Part shown: one piece after another, positions 41,341 through 52,780 of the stretch
How the letters are laid out: every line of letters begins with the position of its first letter
Numbering within the stretch: position 1 is the first letter of the stretch
NCBI RefSeq assembly: GCF_014858005.1
Contig: NZ_JACYOT010000019.1
Location: 1-64,000 of the forward strand
Source: Propioniciclava soli
Lineage (GTDB): Bacteria > Actinomycetota > Actinomycetes > Propionibacteriales > Propionibacteriaceae
DNA: 64,000 bases
Reading direction: 5' to 3'
Made by a program: the position numbers and the translations under genes
The notes under the pieces: model-generated
Database searches by the model: none
What the model was told of the DNA's origin: nothing
What the model saw: the letters and a program-made list of their open reading frames with translations, nothing else

Positions 41341-42327
41341 CTAGGACGACCGCTGGACGACGGTGTCGCAGAGCGCCACCAACGCGTCCCGGGCCTCGCC
41401 GGGCGGCAGCACGGCCACGTGCGCCCGGGCCGACTCGGCGCGCCGCTCCACCTCGGCACGGGCGTCGTCCATCACGCGGTGGGCCCGCAGCCCGGCCAGG
41501 GCCTCGGCCACCTCGGCGTCATCGGACAACGGCCGGGACACCAGGTCGCGCAGGCGGGCGTCCGCCGGATCCTCCGACGCCCCCAGCAGCAGCGTCGGCA
41601 AGGTGGCGACCCCTTCGCGGAGGTCGGTCCCGGGCGTCTTGCCGGAGGTGTCGGAGGCGATGTCGATGATGTCGTCGCTGAGCTGGAAGACGAGGCCGAT
41701 CTCCTCGCCGTAGGCGGCCAGCGCCGCCACGACCTCGCGCGGCGCCCCGGCCACCATGGCCCCGAACATGGCCGAGGCGGCGATGAGCGAACCCGTCTTG
41801 TCGGCGACGACGCTCAGGTAGTGGGCCAGGGGGTCCTCCCCCGCAGCCGGCCCGCGCGTCTCCGCGATCTGACCCTGGACGAGACGCGCAAACGTCTCCG
41901 CCTGCAGGGCGACGTACTCGGTGCCGAGTTGGGCAACGGTCGAGCTCGCGCGGGCGAACAGGTAGTCGCCAACCAGGATCGCGACCTCGTTGCCGTACCG
42001 GCTGTTGGCGCTGGGGACGCCGCGGCGAACGTCGGCCGAATCCATGACGTCGTCGTGGTAGAGCGATGCGACGTGCGTCAGCTCCATCACCACGGCCGCC
42101 TTGACGACGTCAGCGGGCGCCGCGTCGGCGTAGAGCTGCGAGGCCAGCACGACCAGCAGCGGCCGGAACCGCTTGCCGCCCGCCGCCAGCAGGTGCCGGG
42201 AGACCTCCGTCACGAACGGGGTGTCGGCCAGCGCCGTGGCGTGCAAGGCAGCCTCGATCGCGTCGAGGCGCTCGCGGACTTCAGCCTCGAACGCCGGGTC
42301 GGCCCCCGGATGGGTGATGGACGTCAC
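41341..42327 (-). CDS. Long-chain polyprenyl diphosphate synthase
   Basis: Extends allylic diphosphates with isopentenyl diphosphate to make the menaquinone side chain. Both Asp-rich motifs are clear in 328 aa: DDVMD (92-96) and DDIID (218-222), with GGKRFRP (50-56) for substrate binding. Small residues before the first motif fit a long-chain product, but length cannot be read safely. GTG 42327 has AAGGAG 4 nt upstream. It follows nuoN by 29 bp; mycobacterial grcC1 likewise lies near menG and the menaquinone reductase gene. Confidence 0.9.
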   Translation of the reverse strand: MTSITHPGADPAFEAEVRERLDAIEAALHATALADTPFVTEVSRHLLAAGGKRFRPLLVVLASQLYADAAPADVVKAAVVMELTHVASLYHDDVMDSADVRRGVPSANSRYGNEVAILVGDYLFARASSTVAQLGTEYVALQAETFARLVQGQIAETRGPAAGEDPLAHYLSVVADKTGSLIAASAMFGAMVAGAPREVVAALAAYGEEIGLVFQLSDDIIDIASDTSGKTPGTDLREGVATLPTLLLGASEDPADARLRDLVSRPLSDDAEVAEALAGLRAHRVMDDARAEVERRAESARAHVAVLPPGEARDALVALCDTVVQRSS

Positions 42328-42356
42328 GTGACTCCTTGATCGGCAGGACTTCCGGC

Positions 42357-43922
42357 TCAGCGCAGGAACGTCCCTGCAAACGTAGCAAGCTGCATGACCG
42401 AATCGGGCAGCATGCCCAGCCACAGGGTCGCCACGGCACCGATCACGACCGGGATCCACGTCCACGCGCTCGCCGAGCCGACGAACGTGCCCTTCGCCGG
42501 TTCCTGACCGAACATGACGACGATGACCCGCAGGTAGAACCAGGCGCCGACGAGGCTCGCGAGCGCGGCGACGATCACGAGCCACCAGTAACCGCCACGC
42601 CAGGCCGCGGTGAACACGGCCCACTTGCCGATGAACCCACCGGTGAGCGGGATGCCGGCGAAGCTCAGCATGAACAGCGCCATGAGACCCGCCACGGCCG
42701 GGTTCTTGCGGGCGAGACCTGCCCAGCCCGCCAGGCCGTTCTCCTCGCCCGCCGGGTTGCGCACCATCGTCACGAGCGCGAACGCCCCGATGGTCGCGAA
42801 ACCGTAGGCCGCGAGGTAGAACATGATGGACGCCGCCGAGGTGGCCTGGCCCGCGGGCACGATCTGGCTCGCGCCCACGACGGCGGTGAGGATGAACCCG
42901 GCGTGCGCGATCGAGCTGTAAGCCAGCAGCCGCTTGATGTCGGTCTGGGTCAGGGCGGCGGTGATGCCGACCACCATGGTGAGCACGGCGATGATCGCCA
43001 GCAGGGGCTGCCACGTCCACCGCTCCCCGTCCAGCGCCACGTAGAACACGCGCAGCAGGGCGCCCACGGCCGCCAGCTTCGTGCAGATGGCCATGAAGCC
43101 CGTGACGGGCGTCGGAGCACCCATGTACACGTCGGGCGTCCAGCTGTGGAACGGCACGGCACCGATCTTGAACAGCAGGCCGACGCCCAGCAGCGCCAGC
43201 CCGGCGATCAGCAACCCTTCGCCGAACACGGACGCGGTGACCGCGTCGTGGATCGCGGCGAGGTCGAACGAGCCGGAGTAGACGTAGAGCAGTGCGATGC
43301 CCATGAGGAAGAACCCGGAGCTGAAAGCGCCGAGCAGGAAGTACTTCAGGGCCGCCTCCTGGCTGAGGAGCCGGCGGCGACGCGCCATCGCGCACATCAG
43401 GTAGAGCGGCAGGGAGAACACCTCGAGGGCGACGAACAGCGTGATGAGGTCGCTCGCGGCGAGGAAGACCATCATGCCGCCGAGGGCGAACAGGCCGAGC
43501 GGGAAGACCTCGGTGTGCTCGCGGCCGGCGCGGGCCGACTCGGCCTCCTCGACCGACCCGGGCACCGCGGCCGCGGACGCCGCGAACGCGGTCACCCCAC
43601 CGTTGACCCGGCGCTCGGAGAACACCATGAACGCCAGGGCCCCGAACACGAGCAGGGCTCCCCACAGGAAGTAGGCCGGCCCGTCCAGGGTGATCGACCC
43701 CATGGCCAACACCCCGGAGATGCCCCGGAACCAGTTGATGACGAGGAAGGCGAGCGACAACACGACGCTGGCGAGCACCAGCGACATCTGCGCGACGAAC
43801 CGCAGGTGGTGCGGCAGCACCGCCTCCAACAGGATGCCGAGACAGCCGGCGGCCAGCACGAGCAGGATCGGCGCGAGGGCGCGCCACTCCAGCACGGGCG
43901 CGGCGAACTCGAGGACGGTCAT
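42357..43922 (-). CDS. nuoN: NADH-quinone oxidoreductase subunit N
   Basis: Antiporter-like proton-pumping subunit of the complex I membrane arm, 521 aa with about 14 hydrophobic helices. The LYLMCAMARRRRLLSQEAALKYFLLGAFSSG region (given as about 167-197) holds the conserved Lys of the half-channel, and the broken-helix LFKIGAVPFHSWTPDVYMGAPTPV region follows. A polar loop of about 25 residues (AVPGSVEEAESARAGREHTE) near 123-142 looks inserted. It overlaps nuoM by 4 bp. Confidence 0.97.
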   Translation of the reverse strand: MTVLEFAAPVLEWRALAPILLVLAAGCLGILLEAVLPHHLRFVAQMSLVLASVVLSLAFLVINWFRGISGVLAMGSITLDGPAYFLWGALLVFGALAFMVFSERRVNGGVTAFAASAAAVPGSVEEAESARAGREHTEVFPLGLFALGGMMVFLAASDLITLFVALEVFSLPLYLMCAMARRRRLLSQEAALKYFLLGAFSSGFFLMGIALLYVYSGSFDLAAIHDAVTASVFGEGLLIAGLALLGVGLLFKIGAVPFHSWTPDVYMGAPTPVTGFMAICTKLAAVGALLRVFYVALDGERWTWQPLLAIIAVLTMVVGITAALTQTDIKRLLAYSSIAHAGFILTAVVGASQIVPAGQATSAASIMFYLAAYGFATIGAFALVTMVRNPAGEENGLAGWAGLARKNPAVAGLMALFMLSFAGIPLTGGFIGKWAVFTAAWRGGYWWLVIVAALASLVGAWFYLRVIVVMFGQEPAKGTFVGSASAWTWIPVVIGAVATLWLGMLPDSVMQLATFAGTFLR

Positions 43923-45430
43923 CGTGCGACTCCTTCCACGACCGGCGCGGGGTCGGTCATGCCCAGATGCTGCAGGGTGGTGACGGCGGTGGGTTCGACG
44001 AGGGCGACCGCGGGCGCCGGGACGAACCCCAGCACGAGCAGGATCCCGATGATCGGCACCATGATCCAGCGCTCCAGCCCCGTGAGGTCACGGCCGGTGA
44101 ACGCGGCACCGGCGTCGGTGGTCAACGGCCCCGTCATGGTGATGCGGTAGAGCCGCAGGACGTAGGCCGCCCCCAGCACCACACCGAGCAGCGCGACGAG
44201 CGTGACGATGGGATTGCGGGTCCAGGAGCCGCTGAGCACCATGAACTCACTGACGAACGTCGACATTCCGGGCTGCGAGAGGGCCGAGAGACCGGCCAGC
44301 AGCAGGACGCCGGCGGCGACCGGCGCCACCTTCTGGACGCCGCCGTACGCGGCGATGTCGGCCGTGCCGCGCCGCTTGATGAGGTACCCCGCCGCCAGGA
44401 ACAGCGCCGCGGTCGAGAAGCCGTGGTTGAGCATGTAGAACATCGACCCGCTCAGGCTCGTCGTCGTGAAGCTGTAGATGCCGAGGATCATGAAGCCGAA
44501 GTGGCTCACCGAGGTGTAGGCGACGAGCCGCATGAGGTTGCGCGACGCGAGGGCCCCGAGCGCCCCCCACAGGATGGACAGCACGGCGAACCACGTCATG
44601 AACGGCGCGACCCACTGGCTGGCCTCGGGGAACAGGGTGAGGCAGAACCGGATCATGCCGAACGTGCCGATCTTGTCCAGCACGCCGACCAGCAGCGTGG
44701 CCGTGCCGGGCGTGGACTGCTCGGCGGCATCCGGGAGCCACGTGTGGACGGGCACCATCGGTGCCTTCACGACGAAGGCCACGAGGAGGCCCGCCATGAG
44801 CCAGCGGCCGACATCGCCCGACAGGTCGAGCGTCGCCAGGTCGGCGACCAGGTAGGACGGCTGCCCCGCGGACGCGCTCACGGCGTACAGACCCACCACC
44901 GAGGCCAACATGATGAGACCACCGGCCAGGCTGAAGATCAGGAACTTGACCGCTGCGCGGCCCCGCTGCGGCCCTCCGAAGCCGATCATGAGGAAGTAGA
45001 CCGGGATGAGGGTGGCCTCGAAGAACAGGTAGAAGAGCAGCAGGTCGGTGGCCGTGAACACGAAGATCGCCAGGCCCTCGAGGATCAGGACGAGGGCGAA
45101 GTAGGCCTGCGCGCTCCAGCGGGCCCCCGGCAGATCCCACTCCGCCAGCAGGACGAGCGGCACCAGGACCACGGTGAGCAGCACCATGGCCGCGCCCATG
45201 CCGTCCAGGTCGAGCGCCCACCAAGTGCCGAACGCGCGGATCCACGGCAGTTGCTCGGCCAGCGTGACGCCGGTGGCGTGCATCCACACGACCGCGATGC
45301 CGAGGGCGAGGGTCGCGATGCTGGCGGCGAAGCCGAGGGTGCGCGCCGCCCCCCTGCCCATGGGCAGGAGCAGCAGCAGGCCGGCCACCAGCGGCAGCAG
45401 CCCCAGGAAGGTGAGCCAAGGGAATGTCAT
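43919..45430 (-). CDS. nuoM: NADH-quinone oxidoreductase subunit M
   Basis: The second antiporter-like pump of complex I, 503 aa. The conserved Glu lies in LFFEATLIPVYFLMIGFGG near residues 140-158, and the VVKAPMVPVHTWLPDAAEQ stretch holds the broken helix 7 with its Lys. About 14 helices can be drawn. It lies between nuoL (13-bp gap) and nuoN (4-bp overlap), the standard order. Confidence 0.97.
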   Translation of the reverse strand: MTFPWLTFLGLLPLVAGLLLLLPMGRGAARTLGFAASIATLALGIAVVWMHATGVTLAEQLPWIRAFGTWWALDLDGMGAAMVLLTVVLVPLVLLAEWDLPGARWSAQAYFALVLILEGLAIFVFTATDLLLFYLFFEATLIPVYFLMIGFGGPQRGRAAVKFLIFSLAGGLIMLASVVGLYAVSASAGQPSYLVADLATLDLSGDVGRWLMAGLLVAFVVKAPMVPVHTWLPDAAEQSTPGTATLLVGVLDKIGTFGMIRFCLTLFPEASQWVAPFMTWFAVLSILWGALGALASRNLMRLVAYTSVSHFGFMILGIYSFTTTSLSGSMFYMLNHGFSTAALFLAAGYLIKRRGTADIAAYGGVQKVAPVAAGVLLLAGLSALSQPGMSTFVSEFMVLSGSWTRNPIVTLVALLGVVLGAAYVLRLYRITMTGPLTTDAGAAFTGRDLTGLERWIMVPIIGILLVLGFVPAPAVALVEPTAVTTLQHLGMTDPAPVVEGVAR

Positions 45431-45443
45431 GTCAACTCCTGTC

Positions 45444-47363
45444 TCAGCCGAGCTGGCTGAGGATCAGCACGACACCGACGGCGAGGACGCCGAACAGCAT
45501 CATGAGGGCGTAGCTGCGCGCGTACCCGGACTGCACCCGCCGGACCATGGCGGACAGGCCACCGAAGGCCCGTCCGGTGCCGTCGGCGGCACCGTCGATC
45601 CCGACGCGGTCGGTCACGTCCACGGCGTGGGCGGTCGCGACGGTCGGGCCGGTGAACAGCAGGCCGTTGGCCTGATCGGCGAAGAGCACGTTGCGGCCGG
45701 CGAGCGTGATCGGGTTGCGGGTGGCGGGGGCGACGCGCGGGATCGGGCCGCGTCCGAACACGAACCAGGACAGCGCGACGCCGACGGCGACCACGGCCAT
45801 GGTGAGCAGGCCGACCGGGGTCGGAACCAGGCTCAGCTCGTGCGGGTGGACGCCCAGCGCGGGCTCCAGCCAGCCCTGGATCCAGTTGTTCATCACGATG
45901 CCGGCGCCGACGCTGAACACGGCCAGCACGATCAGCGGGATCGTCATGACCTTGGGCGACTCGTGGGGGTGCACGCCCTCGTCCCAGCGGCGCTCGCCGA
46001 AGAACGTCATGAGCATCAGCCGCGTCATGTAGAAGGCGGTGATGCCGGCGCCGATGAGGGCGCACAGGCCGACCACCAGGTTGTGCTCGAAGGCCGCCTC
46101 GATGATGTGGTCCTTGCTGAAGTAGCCGGAGAACAGCGGGAACCCGATGATGGCCAGGTAACCCATCGCGAAGGTCCAGAACGTCACCTTCATCGCGGTG
46201 CGCAGGGCGCCGTAACGGCGCATGTCGACACCCTCGTGCATGCCGTGCATGAGCGAGCCCGCCCCGAGGAACATGTTGGCCTTGAAGAAGCCGTGGGTGA
46301 GCAGGTGGAAGATGGCGAACGCGTAGCCGGCCGGCCCGATGCCCGCGGCGAGCATCATGTAGCCGATCTGGCTCATGGTGGAACCGGCGAGCACCTTCTT
46401 GATGTCATCCTGCGCGCAGCCAATCCAGGCGCCCGCGAGCAGCGTGACGGTGCCGACCACCACGACGGCGGTCTGGGCGATCGGTGCGAGCTCGAAGATC
46501 GCGTGGCTGCGGACGACCAGGTAGACGCCCGCGGTGACCATCGTGGCGGCGTGGATGAGGGCCGACACGGGGGTGGGGCCCTCCATCGCGTCGAGCAACC
46601 AGGCCTGCAGCGGCACCTGGGCGGACTTGCCGCACGCGCCGAGCAGCAGCGCGAACCCCATGACCGTCACCCAGAAGCCGGGCGCCTCCGCGACACCGGC
46701 GTTCACGACGGCGAACGAGCTGGAGCCGAACAGGGCCAGCATCGTGAAGATCGCGATGAGCATGCCGAGGTCACCGACGCGGTTCATGACCAGCGCCTTG
46801 ACGCCGGCGGCCGCAGCGGCCGGCTTGTGCTGCCAGAAGCTGATCAGCAGGTAGGACGCCAGACCGACCCCCTCCCAGCCGACGAACAGCACGAGGTAGT
46901 TGTCGGCCAGCACCAGCACCAGCATGGCGGCGATGAACAGGTTGAGGTAGGCGAAGAAGCGACGGCGACGGGCGTCGTGGGCCATGTACCCGATGGCGTA
47001 GATGTGGATCAGGCTGCCGACGCCCGTGATGAGCAGGGCGAACAGGATCGAGAGCTGGTCCACCAGCAACCCGACGCCGAACTCCCACTCCCCCGTGCTG
47101 AACCACGTGTAGAGCGGCAGGGAGACGCGTCGCACGCCCGGGTCGTTGATCAGCATCGAGGTGAAGACCGCGAGCGCCACCCCGAAGGAGACGATGACCG
47201 CGGCGGTCGCCAACAGGTGGCCCCAGGCGTCCGACACCCGGCCCGCGAGCAGCAGCACGGCCGCCGAGAGCGCAGGCACGGCGATCATGAGCCACAGGTG
47301 GGCGTACATGCCGGTCGCCGCGACCGGTTCGACGATGGTCTCGAGAAGGATCACGTCAGCCAC
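45444..47363 (-). CDS. nuoL: NADH-quinone oxidoreductase subunit L
   Basis: The distal and largest pump of complex I, 639 aa, with a GTG start. Typical motifs are FVGWEGVGLASYLLISFW (about 152-170), GKSAQVPLQAWLLDAMEGPTPVSALIHAATMVTAG and the FKANMFLGAGSLMHGMH segment. The C-terminal 100 residues form the lateral helix that clamps the pumps together. One base separates its start codon from the end of nuoK. Confidence 0.97.
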   Translation of the reverse strand: MADVILLETIVEPVAATGMYAHLWLMIAVPALSAAVLLLAGRVSDAWGHLLATAAVIVSFGVALAVFTSMLINDPGVRRVSLPLYTWFSTGEWEFGVGLLVDQLSILFALLITGVGSLIHIYAIGYMAHDARRRRFFAYLNLFIAAMLVLVLADNYLVLFVGWEGVGLASYLLISFWQHKPAAAAAGVKALVMNRVGDLGMLIAIFTMLALFGSSSFAVVNAGVAEAPGFWVTVMGFALLLGACGKSAQVPLQAWLLDAMEGPTPVSALIHAATMVTAGVYLVVRSHAIFELAPIAQTAVVVVGTVTLLAGAWIGCAQDDIKKVLAGSTMSQIGYMMLAAGIGPAGYAFAIFHLLTHGFFKANMFLGAGSLMHGMHEGVDMRRYGALRTAMKVTFWTFAMGYLAIIGFPLFSGYFSKDHIIEAAFEHNLVVGLCALIGAGITAFYMTRLMLMTFFGERRWDEGVHPHESPKVMTIPLIVLAVFSVGAGIVMNNWIQGWLEPALGVHPHELSLVPTPVGLLTMAVVAVGVALSWFVFGRGPIPRVAPATRNPITLAGRNVLFADQANGLLFTGPTVATAHAVDVTDRVGIDGAADGTGRAFGGLSAMVRRVQSGYARSYALMMLFGVLAVGVVLILSQLG

Positions 47364-47364
47364 C

Positions 47365-47664
47365 TCAGAGCTTCAGCAGGTTGGCGTCGTCGACCGAGGT
47401 CGAGCGGCGGGTCTTGAAGATCGACACGATGATCGCCAGGCCGACGACGACCTCGGCGGCCGCGACGACCATCACGAAGAAGGTCGCCACCTGCCCGTCC
47501 AGGCCGCCGTGGATGTGCGAACCGGCGACGAGCACGATGTTGGTCGCGTTCAACATGAGCTCCACACACATGAAGGCCACGAGCGCATTGCGGCGCACGA
47601 GGACGCCGACCGCGCCGATGGAGAACAGGATCGCCGCGAGGATGAGGTAGTTCTCGGGGTTCAT
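47365..47664 (-). CDS. nuoK: NADH-quinone oxidoreductase subunit K
   Basis: A small three-helix membrane subunit that, with NuoJ, links the quinone site to the pumps; 99 aa, the family length. The two buried Glu of the proton path appear in [12 protein letters not shown] and [13 protein letters not shown] chose ATG 47664, giving the family N-terminus [14 protein letters not shown]; a GTG at 47676 overlapping the nuoJ stop would add four residues and is nearer the GAGGAG motif. Confidence 0.95.
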   Translation of the reverse strand: MNPENYLILAAILFSIGAVGVLVRRNALVAFMCVELMLNATNIVLVAGSHIHGGLDGQVATFFVMVVAAAEVVVGLAIIVSIFKTRRSTSVDDANLLKL

Positions 47665-47672
47665 CACCGGGC

Positions 47673-48491
47673 TCACTCCTCGTCCTCGTCGTCGTCCGCG
47701 ACGGCCTCGATGGCCGCGAAGGTCTCGTTGGTCACCTTGGCCAGGGCGGGGGCGTCCAGCGAGGCCCCGCGCAGGATGAGGGTCTGCGAGAGCGACTTCT
47801 CGGCGACCGACCCGTCGGGCAGCAGCGCCGGGGCGCCGATGGCGTTGGTGTGGGCGTACACGCCAGAGTTGGGCAGCGGGCCGGGGTGCTCGCCGCTGGT
47901 GCGGTAGGCGGCCATGCGATCCGCGGCCATCTCGCGCTGCCGCTTCTTGGGCGTGACGCGCTGGTGGTGTGCCAGCAGCATCGCGCCCACGGCGCCGCTG
48001 ATGAGCAGGGCCGAGGTCAGCTCGAACACGAAGACGTAGCGGCCGAACAGCAGTTCGGCGAGGCCCTCGACGTTGCCGCCGCGCGCGGCGTTCGCCTCGA
48101 TCGTGGTGACCGGCGGGTTCACCACCGCCCCGCCGACCGCGAAGACCAGCAGGGCGGCCGCGCCGATGCCGGCGAGGATGGCGAGGAAGCGCTGACCCTT
48201 GAGCGTCTCGACGACCGAGTCGGGGGTGTCGACGCCGACCATCATCAGCACGAACAGGAACATCATCATCACCGCACCGGTGTAGACGATGACCTGGATC
48301 ATCGCCAGGAACGGCGCGTCCATCGACGCGTACAGCACGGCGAGGCTGATCATCGACACCGCCATCCCGAGCGCGGCGTACACCGCGCGGCGGGCGAAGA
48401 CGAGCCCGAGGGCACCGAGGATCGCGATCGGCGCCGCGATCCAGAAGGTCACCTCCGCCCCCGTCACGAGCGGAACCATGGCCGGGTTCAC
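47673..48491 (-). CDS. nuoJ: NADH-quinone oxidoreductase subunit J
   Basis: A five-helix subunit containing the mobile pi-bulge helix ([21 protein letters not shown] region, about 65-85) that couples quinone chemistry to pumping. The 272-aa chain has a C-terminal cytoplasmic extension of about 100 residues ending in an acidic DDDEDEE tail, as in other actinobacteria. GTG 48491 overlaps the nuoI stop (GTGA); the frame upstream is only nuoI shadow. Confidence 0.95.
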   Translation of the reverse strand: MNPAMVPLVTGAEVTFWIAAPIAILGALGLVFARRAVYAALGMAVSMISLAVLYASMDAPFLAMIQVIVYTGAVMMMFLFVLMMVGVDTPDSVVETLKGQRFLAILAGIGAAALLVFAVGGAVVNPPVTTIEANAARGGNVEGLAELLFGRYVFVFELTSALLISGAVGAMLLAHHQRVTPKKRQREMAADRMAAYRTSGEHPGPLPNSGVYAHTNAIGAPALLPDGSVAEKSLSQTLILRGASLDAPALAKVTNETFAAIEAVADDDEDEE

Positions 48492-49048
48492 GATGTGGCC
48501 CCCTTCGCCTCGACGGGACCGGTCCGCGTGTCCGGGACGCCGGTGGGGGGCAGGCCGAGGAAGTAGTCCTTCTCGTCGAGACCCAGGCGGCGCGGGTGCG
48601 GCGGCTCCTCCATGCCCGGCAGCAGCGGGGCGAGGAGGCGGTCCTTGGTGTAGATCATCTTCTCCCGCGAGGTGTCCGCGAGCTTGAAGTCGTTGGTCAT
48701 CGTGAGGGCCCGCGTCGGGCAGGCCTCGATGCACAGGCCGCACAGGATGCAGCGCAGGTAGTTGATCTGGTAGACGCGGCCGTAGCGCTCCCCCGGGGAG
48801 TAGCGGTCGGCCTCGGTGTTGTCCGCGCCCTCGACGTAGATCGCATCGGCGGGGCACGCCCACGCGCACAGCTCACAGCCGACGCACTTCTCCAGCCCGT
48901 CGGGCCAGCGGTTGAGCTGGTGCCTGCCGTGGAAGCGCGGCGCGGTGACCTTCTCGCGTCCCTTCTGCGGGTAGCCCTGCGTGAAGGTCTTGCGGAAGAT
49001 GGTCTTGAAGGTGACGCCGAAACCGGCCCACGCGTCGAACAGTCCCAT
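48488..49048 (-). CDS. nuoI: NADH-quinone oxidoreductase subunit I
   Basis: Carries clusters N6a and N6b between NuoG and NuoB. The motifs [12 protein letters not shown] and [12 protein letters not shown] are both complete in 186 aa, after an N-terminal amphipathic helix ([12 protein letters not shown]). ATG 49048 has GAGGGA 5 nt upstream and overlaps the nuoH stop. It is about twice the length of the NuoI-like protein at 13696, which lacks this helix and tail. Confidence 0.97.
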   Translation of the reverse strand: MGLFDAWAGFGVTFKTIFRKTFTQGYPQKGREKVTAPRFHGRHQLNRWPDGLEKCVGCELCAWACPADAIYVEGADNTEADRYSPGERYGRVYQINYLRCILCGLCIEACPTRALTMTNDFKLADTSREKMIYTKDRLLAPLLPGMEEPPHPRRLGLDEKDYFLGLPPTGVPDTRTGPVEAKGATS

Positions 49049-50394
49049 CACTGTCCCTCTCGGTAGTCGTCGGACGCCACCGGCGCCACGGTGTCGGGCT
49101 CCGGCTCACCGCGCACCACGCCGGCGAGCTCGGGGAGCTCCTGGCCGGGCAGTGGCGGAACGGGGTACCCGCCGGCGAAGGCGTCGACCTCGCCCGCCGG
49201 AATGTCCTCCAGGTCGCGCTCCTCGTCGTTGCCCCCCAGGAAGAACAGGGCGACCAACGCGAGGGCCGCAGCACCGATGATGATCCACACCACCGGGCCC
49301 TGCAGCAGGCCGTGGTTCATGAGACCCCGCACGAGCGCGATCAGCATGATCCACGCCAGCGAGATCGGGATCAACCACTTCCACCCCAGCGCCATGAACT
49401 GGTCGTAGCGGAACCGCGGCAGCGTGCCGCGCAGCCACACGAAGAAGGAGATGAGGAGCTGCACCTTCAGCATGAACCAGAGCAGCCCCCAGTAGCCGGA
49501 GTCGATGCCCGGGATCAGCGCCAGGGGCCACGGGGCGTGGTAGCCGCCGAGGAACAGCGTGGTCGCCACCGCCGACACGGTCGCCATGTTGATGTACTCG
49601 GCGAGGAAGAAGATGGCGTAGCGGAAGCCGTTGTACTCCGTCAGGTGGCCCGAGACGAGCTCGGACTCGCACTCGGGCAGGTCGAACGGCGCCCGGTTGG
49701 TCTCGCCGACCATCGAGATGACGTAGATGATGAACGACGGCGCCAGGAGCAGCCAGTACCACTGCTGCAGCCCGAGGAAGCCCTCGCCGATCAGCGGGCG
49801 GGCCTGCGCCGCGACGATCTCAGAGGTCGACATGGTGCCGGAGTACAGGAACACCGCCACGAACGACAGGCCCATGGAGATCTCATACGAGATCATCTGC
49901 GCCGAGCTGCGCAGCGAGCCGAGCAGCGAATAGGGCGACTGGGAGCTCCAGCCGGCGAGCACGAACCCGTACACGGCGACCGACCCCATTGCGAGGATCA
50001 GCAGCGCGGAGACGGGCATGTCGGTGACCTGCAGGCGCGTCGCGACGCCGAACATGTTCACCTCGCCGCCCAGCGGGATGACCGACCAGGCGGTGAACGC
50101 CGTCACACCCGCCAGCAGCGGGGCGATGGAGAACAGCACCTTGTCGACCATGCCCGGCGCGAAGTCCTCCTTGAACATCAGCTTCAGGCCGTCGCCGAGC
50201 GCCTGGCCGAGGCCACCGAGCCACGTCGGGTTCATGATCGGGCCGAGGCGGTGCTGCATCTTGGCGACCAGCCGCCGCTCGTACCAGACGTTGAAGATCG
50301 TCCACGTCAACAGCAGGACGACCACGCCGATCACCTTGATCAGCACGATCCACCACGGATCATTGCCGAAGATCGAGATGTCCTGGGGGTTCAT
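49048..50394 (-). CDS. nuoH: NADH-quinone oxidoreductase subunit H
   Basis: The membrane heel of complex I, forming the quinone tunnel with NuoB and NuoD; 448 aa with eight or more helices. Conserved acidic loops [15 protein letters not shown]-type ([16 protein letters not shown] near 37-52) and [19 protein letters not shown] near 231-249 are intact. A C-terminal tail of about 75 residues, Pro/Glu-rich, is longer than in proteobacteria. ATGA overlaps tie it to nuoG. Confidence 0.97.
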   Translation of the reverse strand: MNPQDISIFGNDPWWIVLIKVIGVVVLLLTWTIFNVWYERRLVAKMQHRLGPIMNPTWLGGLGQALGDGLKLMFKEDFAPGMVDKVLFSIAPLLAGVTAFTAWSVIPLGGEVNMFGVATRLQVTDMPVSALLILAMGSVAVYGFVLAGWSSQSPYSLLGSLRSSAQMISYEISMGLSFVAVFLYSGTMSTSEIVAAQARPLIGEGFLGLQQWYWLLLAPSFIIYVISMVGETNRAPFDLPECESELVSGHLTEYNGFRYAIFFLAEYINMATVSAVATTLFLGGYHAPWPLALIPGIDSGYWGLLWFMLKVQLLISFFVWLRGTLPRFRYDQFMALGWKWLIPISLAWIMLIALVRGLMNHGLLQGPVVWIIIGAAALALVALFFLGGNDEERDLEDIPAGEVDAFAGGYPVPPLPGQELPELAGVVRGEPEPDTVAPVASDDYREGQ

Positions 50395-52780
50395 GCCGCA
50401 CCTCCGTTCACCTGCACCGATTCACCGGGCGTCACGGCGAGTTCGCCGAGACCGACACCGGCCACGTTCCCGGGGACCCAACAGACCCCGTCCACCATCG
50501 AGGGCGTCACGACCAGCGGCAGCTCCCACACGCCGTTGCCCGCCGCCACCGTCACCTGGTCGCCGTCGGCCAGCCCGAGGCCGGACGCCGTCGCCTCGCT
50601 GAGGCGCGCCACGGGCCGCTTGGCGGTCGCGAGCAGCGCCTCGGAGCCGTCATTGCCGGCCGAGCCGTCGATGAGCAGGCGCCACGAGCCGAGCACGAGG
50701 CCCGTGCCCACGCCGGAGGCGGCTGCCTCCGCGGGTGCGGCGGCGCGCTCGCCCTCCCAGACGCCGAGCTCGGTGAGCTCCGCCTTGGCCCCGCTCGCCC
50801 GGCGGACGCCGAGGTCGGAGCCCAGCGCGTCGGCCAGCATCGCCAGCACCCGCAGGTCGGTCATGGCCGAGCGCGCCTGACGGTTCACCCGGTTCACGCG
50901 CCCCTCGCGGTGCTCCCAGTTCACGAACGTGCCCGACTGCTCCTCGATCAGATCGACCGGCAGCACCACGTCGGCCCGCTCCGCGACCTCGGACAGCCGC
51001 GTCTCCAGGCTCAGCACGAAACCGGCCCCCTCGAGGGAAGCCCGGGCCGCCTCGGCGTCCGCGAAGTCCGTCGGCTCGACGCCGGCCACCACGAGCGCGG
51101 CCAGGCTGCCGGTTCCGGCGGCATGCAGCATCGCGCCGGCGTCCAGGCCTGGCGTCGTCGGCAGCGTCGGCACCGCCCACGCGGCCTGCACGTCCACCCG
51201 GGCGCTCGCGTCGGTCACGGGACGCCCCCCGGGCAGCAGGTTCGGCAGGCAGCCGGCCTCGACGGCACCGCGATCCCCCGCCCGCCGCGGCACCCAGGCC
51301 AGGCGGGCGCCGGAGCGACCGGCCAGCTCGAGCAGGGCCGTGAACGTCCCGAGCGAGGAGGCGGCCCGCTCGCCGACCAAGATCACCGTGTCGGCGTCCG
51401 CGTCCAGCTTGCCGACGACCTCGGCCTCCGTCCCGGGGACCGTCGGCACCAGGTGGGCACCCAGCTTCTCCGCGCCGTTGCTGGCGAACGGGGCGACGGT
51501 GACGACCTTCAGCTTCTTCTTGCGCACGGCCTTGCGGAGGCGCAGGAAGACGATGGGGCTCTCCTCCTCCGGCTCGAACGCGACGCAGATCACCTGGGAC
51601 GCGTTTTCCAGGTCGGCGTAGGTGACGCCCTCGCCCACCGTGCGTCCGGCCACGGCGTGCGCCAGGAACTGGCCCTCCTCCAACGAGTGGGGCCGGGAGC
51701 GGAAGTCGACGTTGTTGGTGCCGAGCACGACCCGGGCGAACTTGGCGTAGCCGTAGGCGTTCTCGAGGGTGAGGCGTCCGCCCGTGAGCACACCGACGCT
51801 GCTGCCCGCGCGGCGCAACCCGGCCACCGCGGCGTCGATCGCCTCGGGCCAGGACGCCGGCCGCAGCACGCCGCCGTCGCGGACGAGCGGGCTGGTCAGC
51901 CGGTCGGCCAGGCGGCCGGAGTGGAAGGCGAACCGGCCACGGTCGCAGTTCCACTCCTCGTTGACCTCGGGGGCGTTGCCCGCGAGACGCCGCTTCACCT
52001 GGTAGTGCCGGTGGTCGGTGCGGAGCTGGCAACCCGAGGCGCAGATCTCACAGGTCACCGGTGTCGACACGAGGTCGAACGGCCGGGCCTGGAAGCGGTA
52101 GTCGGCGCTGGTCAGCGCGCCGACCGGGCAGATCTGGATGACGTTGCCGGAGAAGTAGCTGTCGTACGGCTTGTCCTCATAGAAGCCGACCTGCTGCAGC
52201 GCGCCGCGCTCGACGAGCGCGATGAAGGGGTCGCCGGAGATCTGCTCGGAGAACCGAGTGCACCGCGCGCACAGCACGCACCGCTCCCGATCGAGCAGCA
52301 CCTGGGCCGAGATCGCGACCGGCTTCGGGAACGTCCGCTTGACCCCCAGGTACCGCGACTCGGCGGGGCCGTGGCTGAGCGCCTGGTTCTGCAACGGGCA
52401 CTCGCCGCCCTTGTCGCAGATCGGGCAGTCGAGCGGGTGGTTGATGAGCAGCAGTTCGAGCATGCCCGTCTGCGCCTTGTCGGCCACGGGGCTGCTCACC
52501 TGCGTCTTGATCTGCATGTTCGGCGCCACCTCGAGGGTGCAGGACGCCTGCGGCTTCGGCATGCCGCGTCCGTTGCCCATGTCGGGCACCTCGACCATGC
52601 ACTGGCGGCACGCGCCGACCGGGTCGAGCAACGGGTGGTCGCAGAAGCGCGGGATGTCGACGCCGATCATCTCGGCCGCCCTGATGGCGAGCGTGCCCTT
52701 CGGCACCTGCACCTCGGTGCCGTCGATGAAGACGCTGATCAGGTCGCTGGTGGCGACCTCGGCCGCCTTGGCCTCGACGC

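Noticed and set aside
42336-44150. 604-codon plus-strand frame antisense to nuoN and nuoM
   Set aside because: Sequence is almost all Gly/Arg/Asp/Glu/His with no hydrophobic core; nuoN and nuoM on the other strand are certain.
45174-47417. 747-codon plus-strand frame antisense to nuoL
   Set aside because: Same low-complexity signature; a shadow of the nuoL codon pattern.
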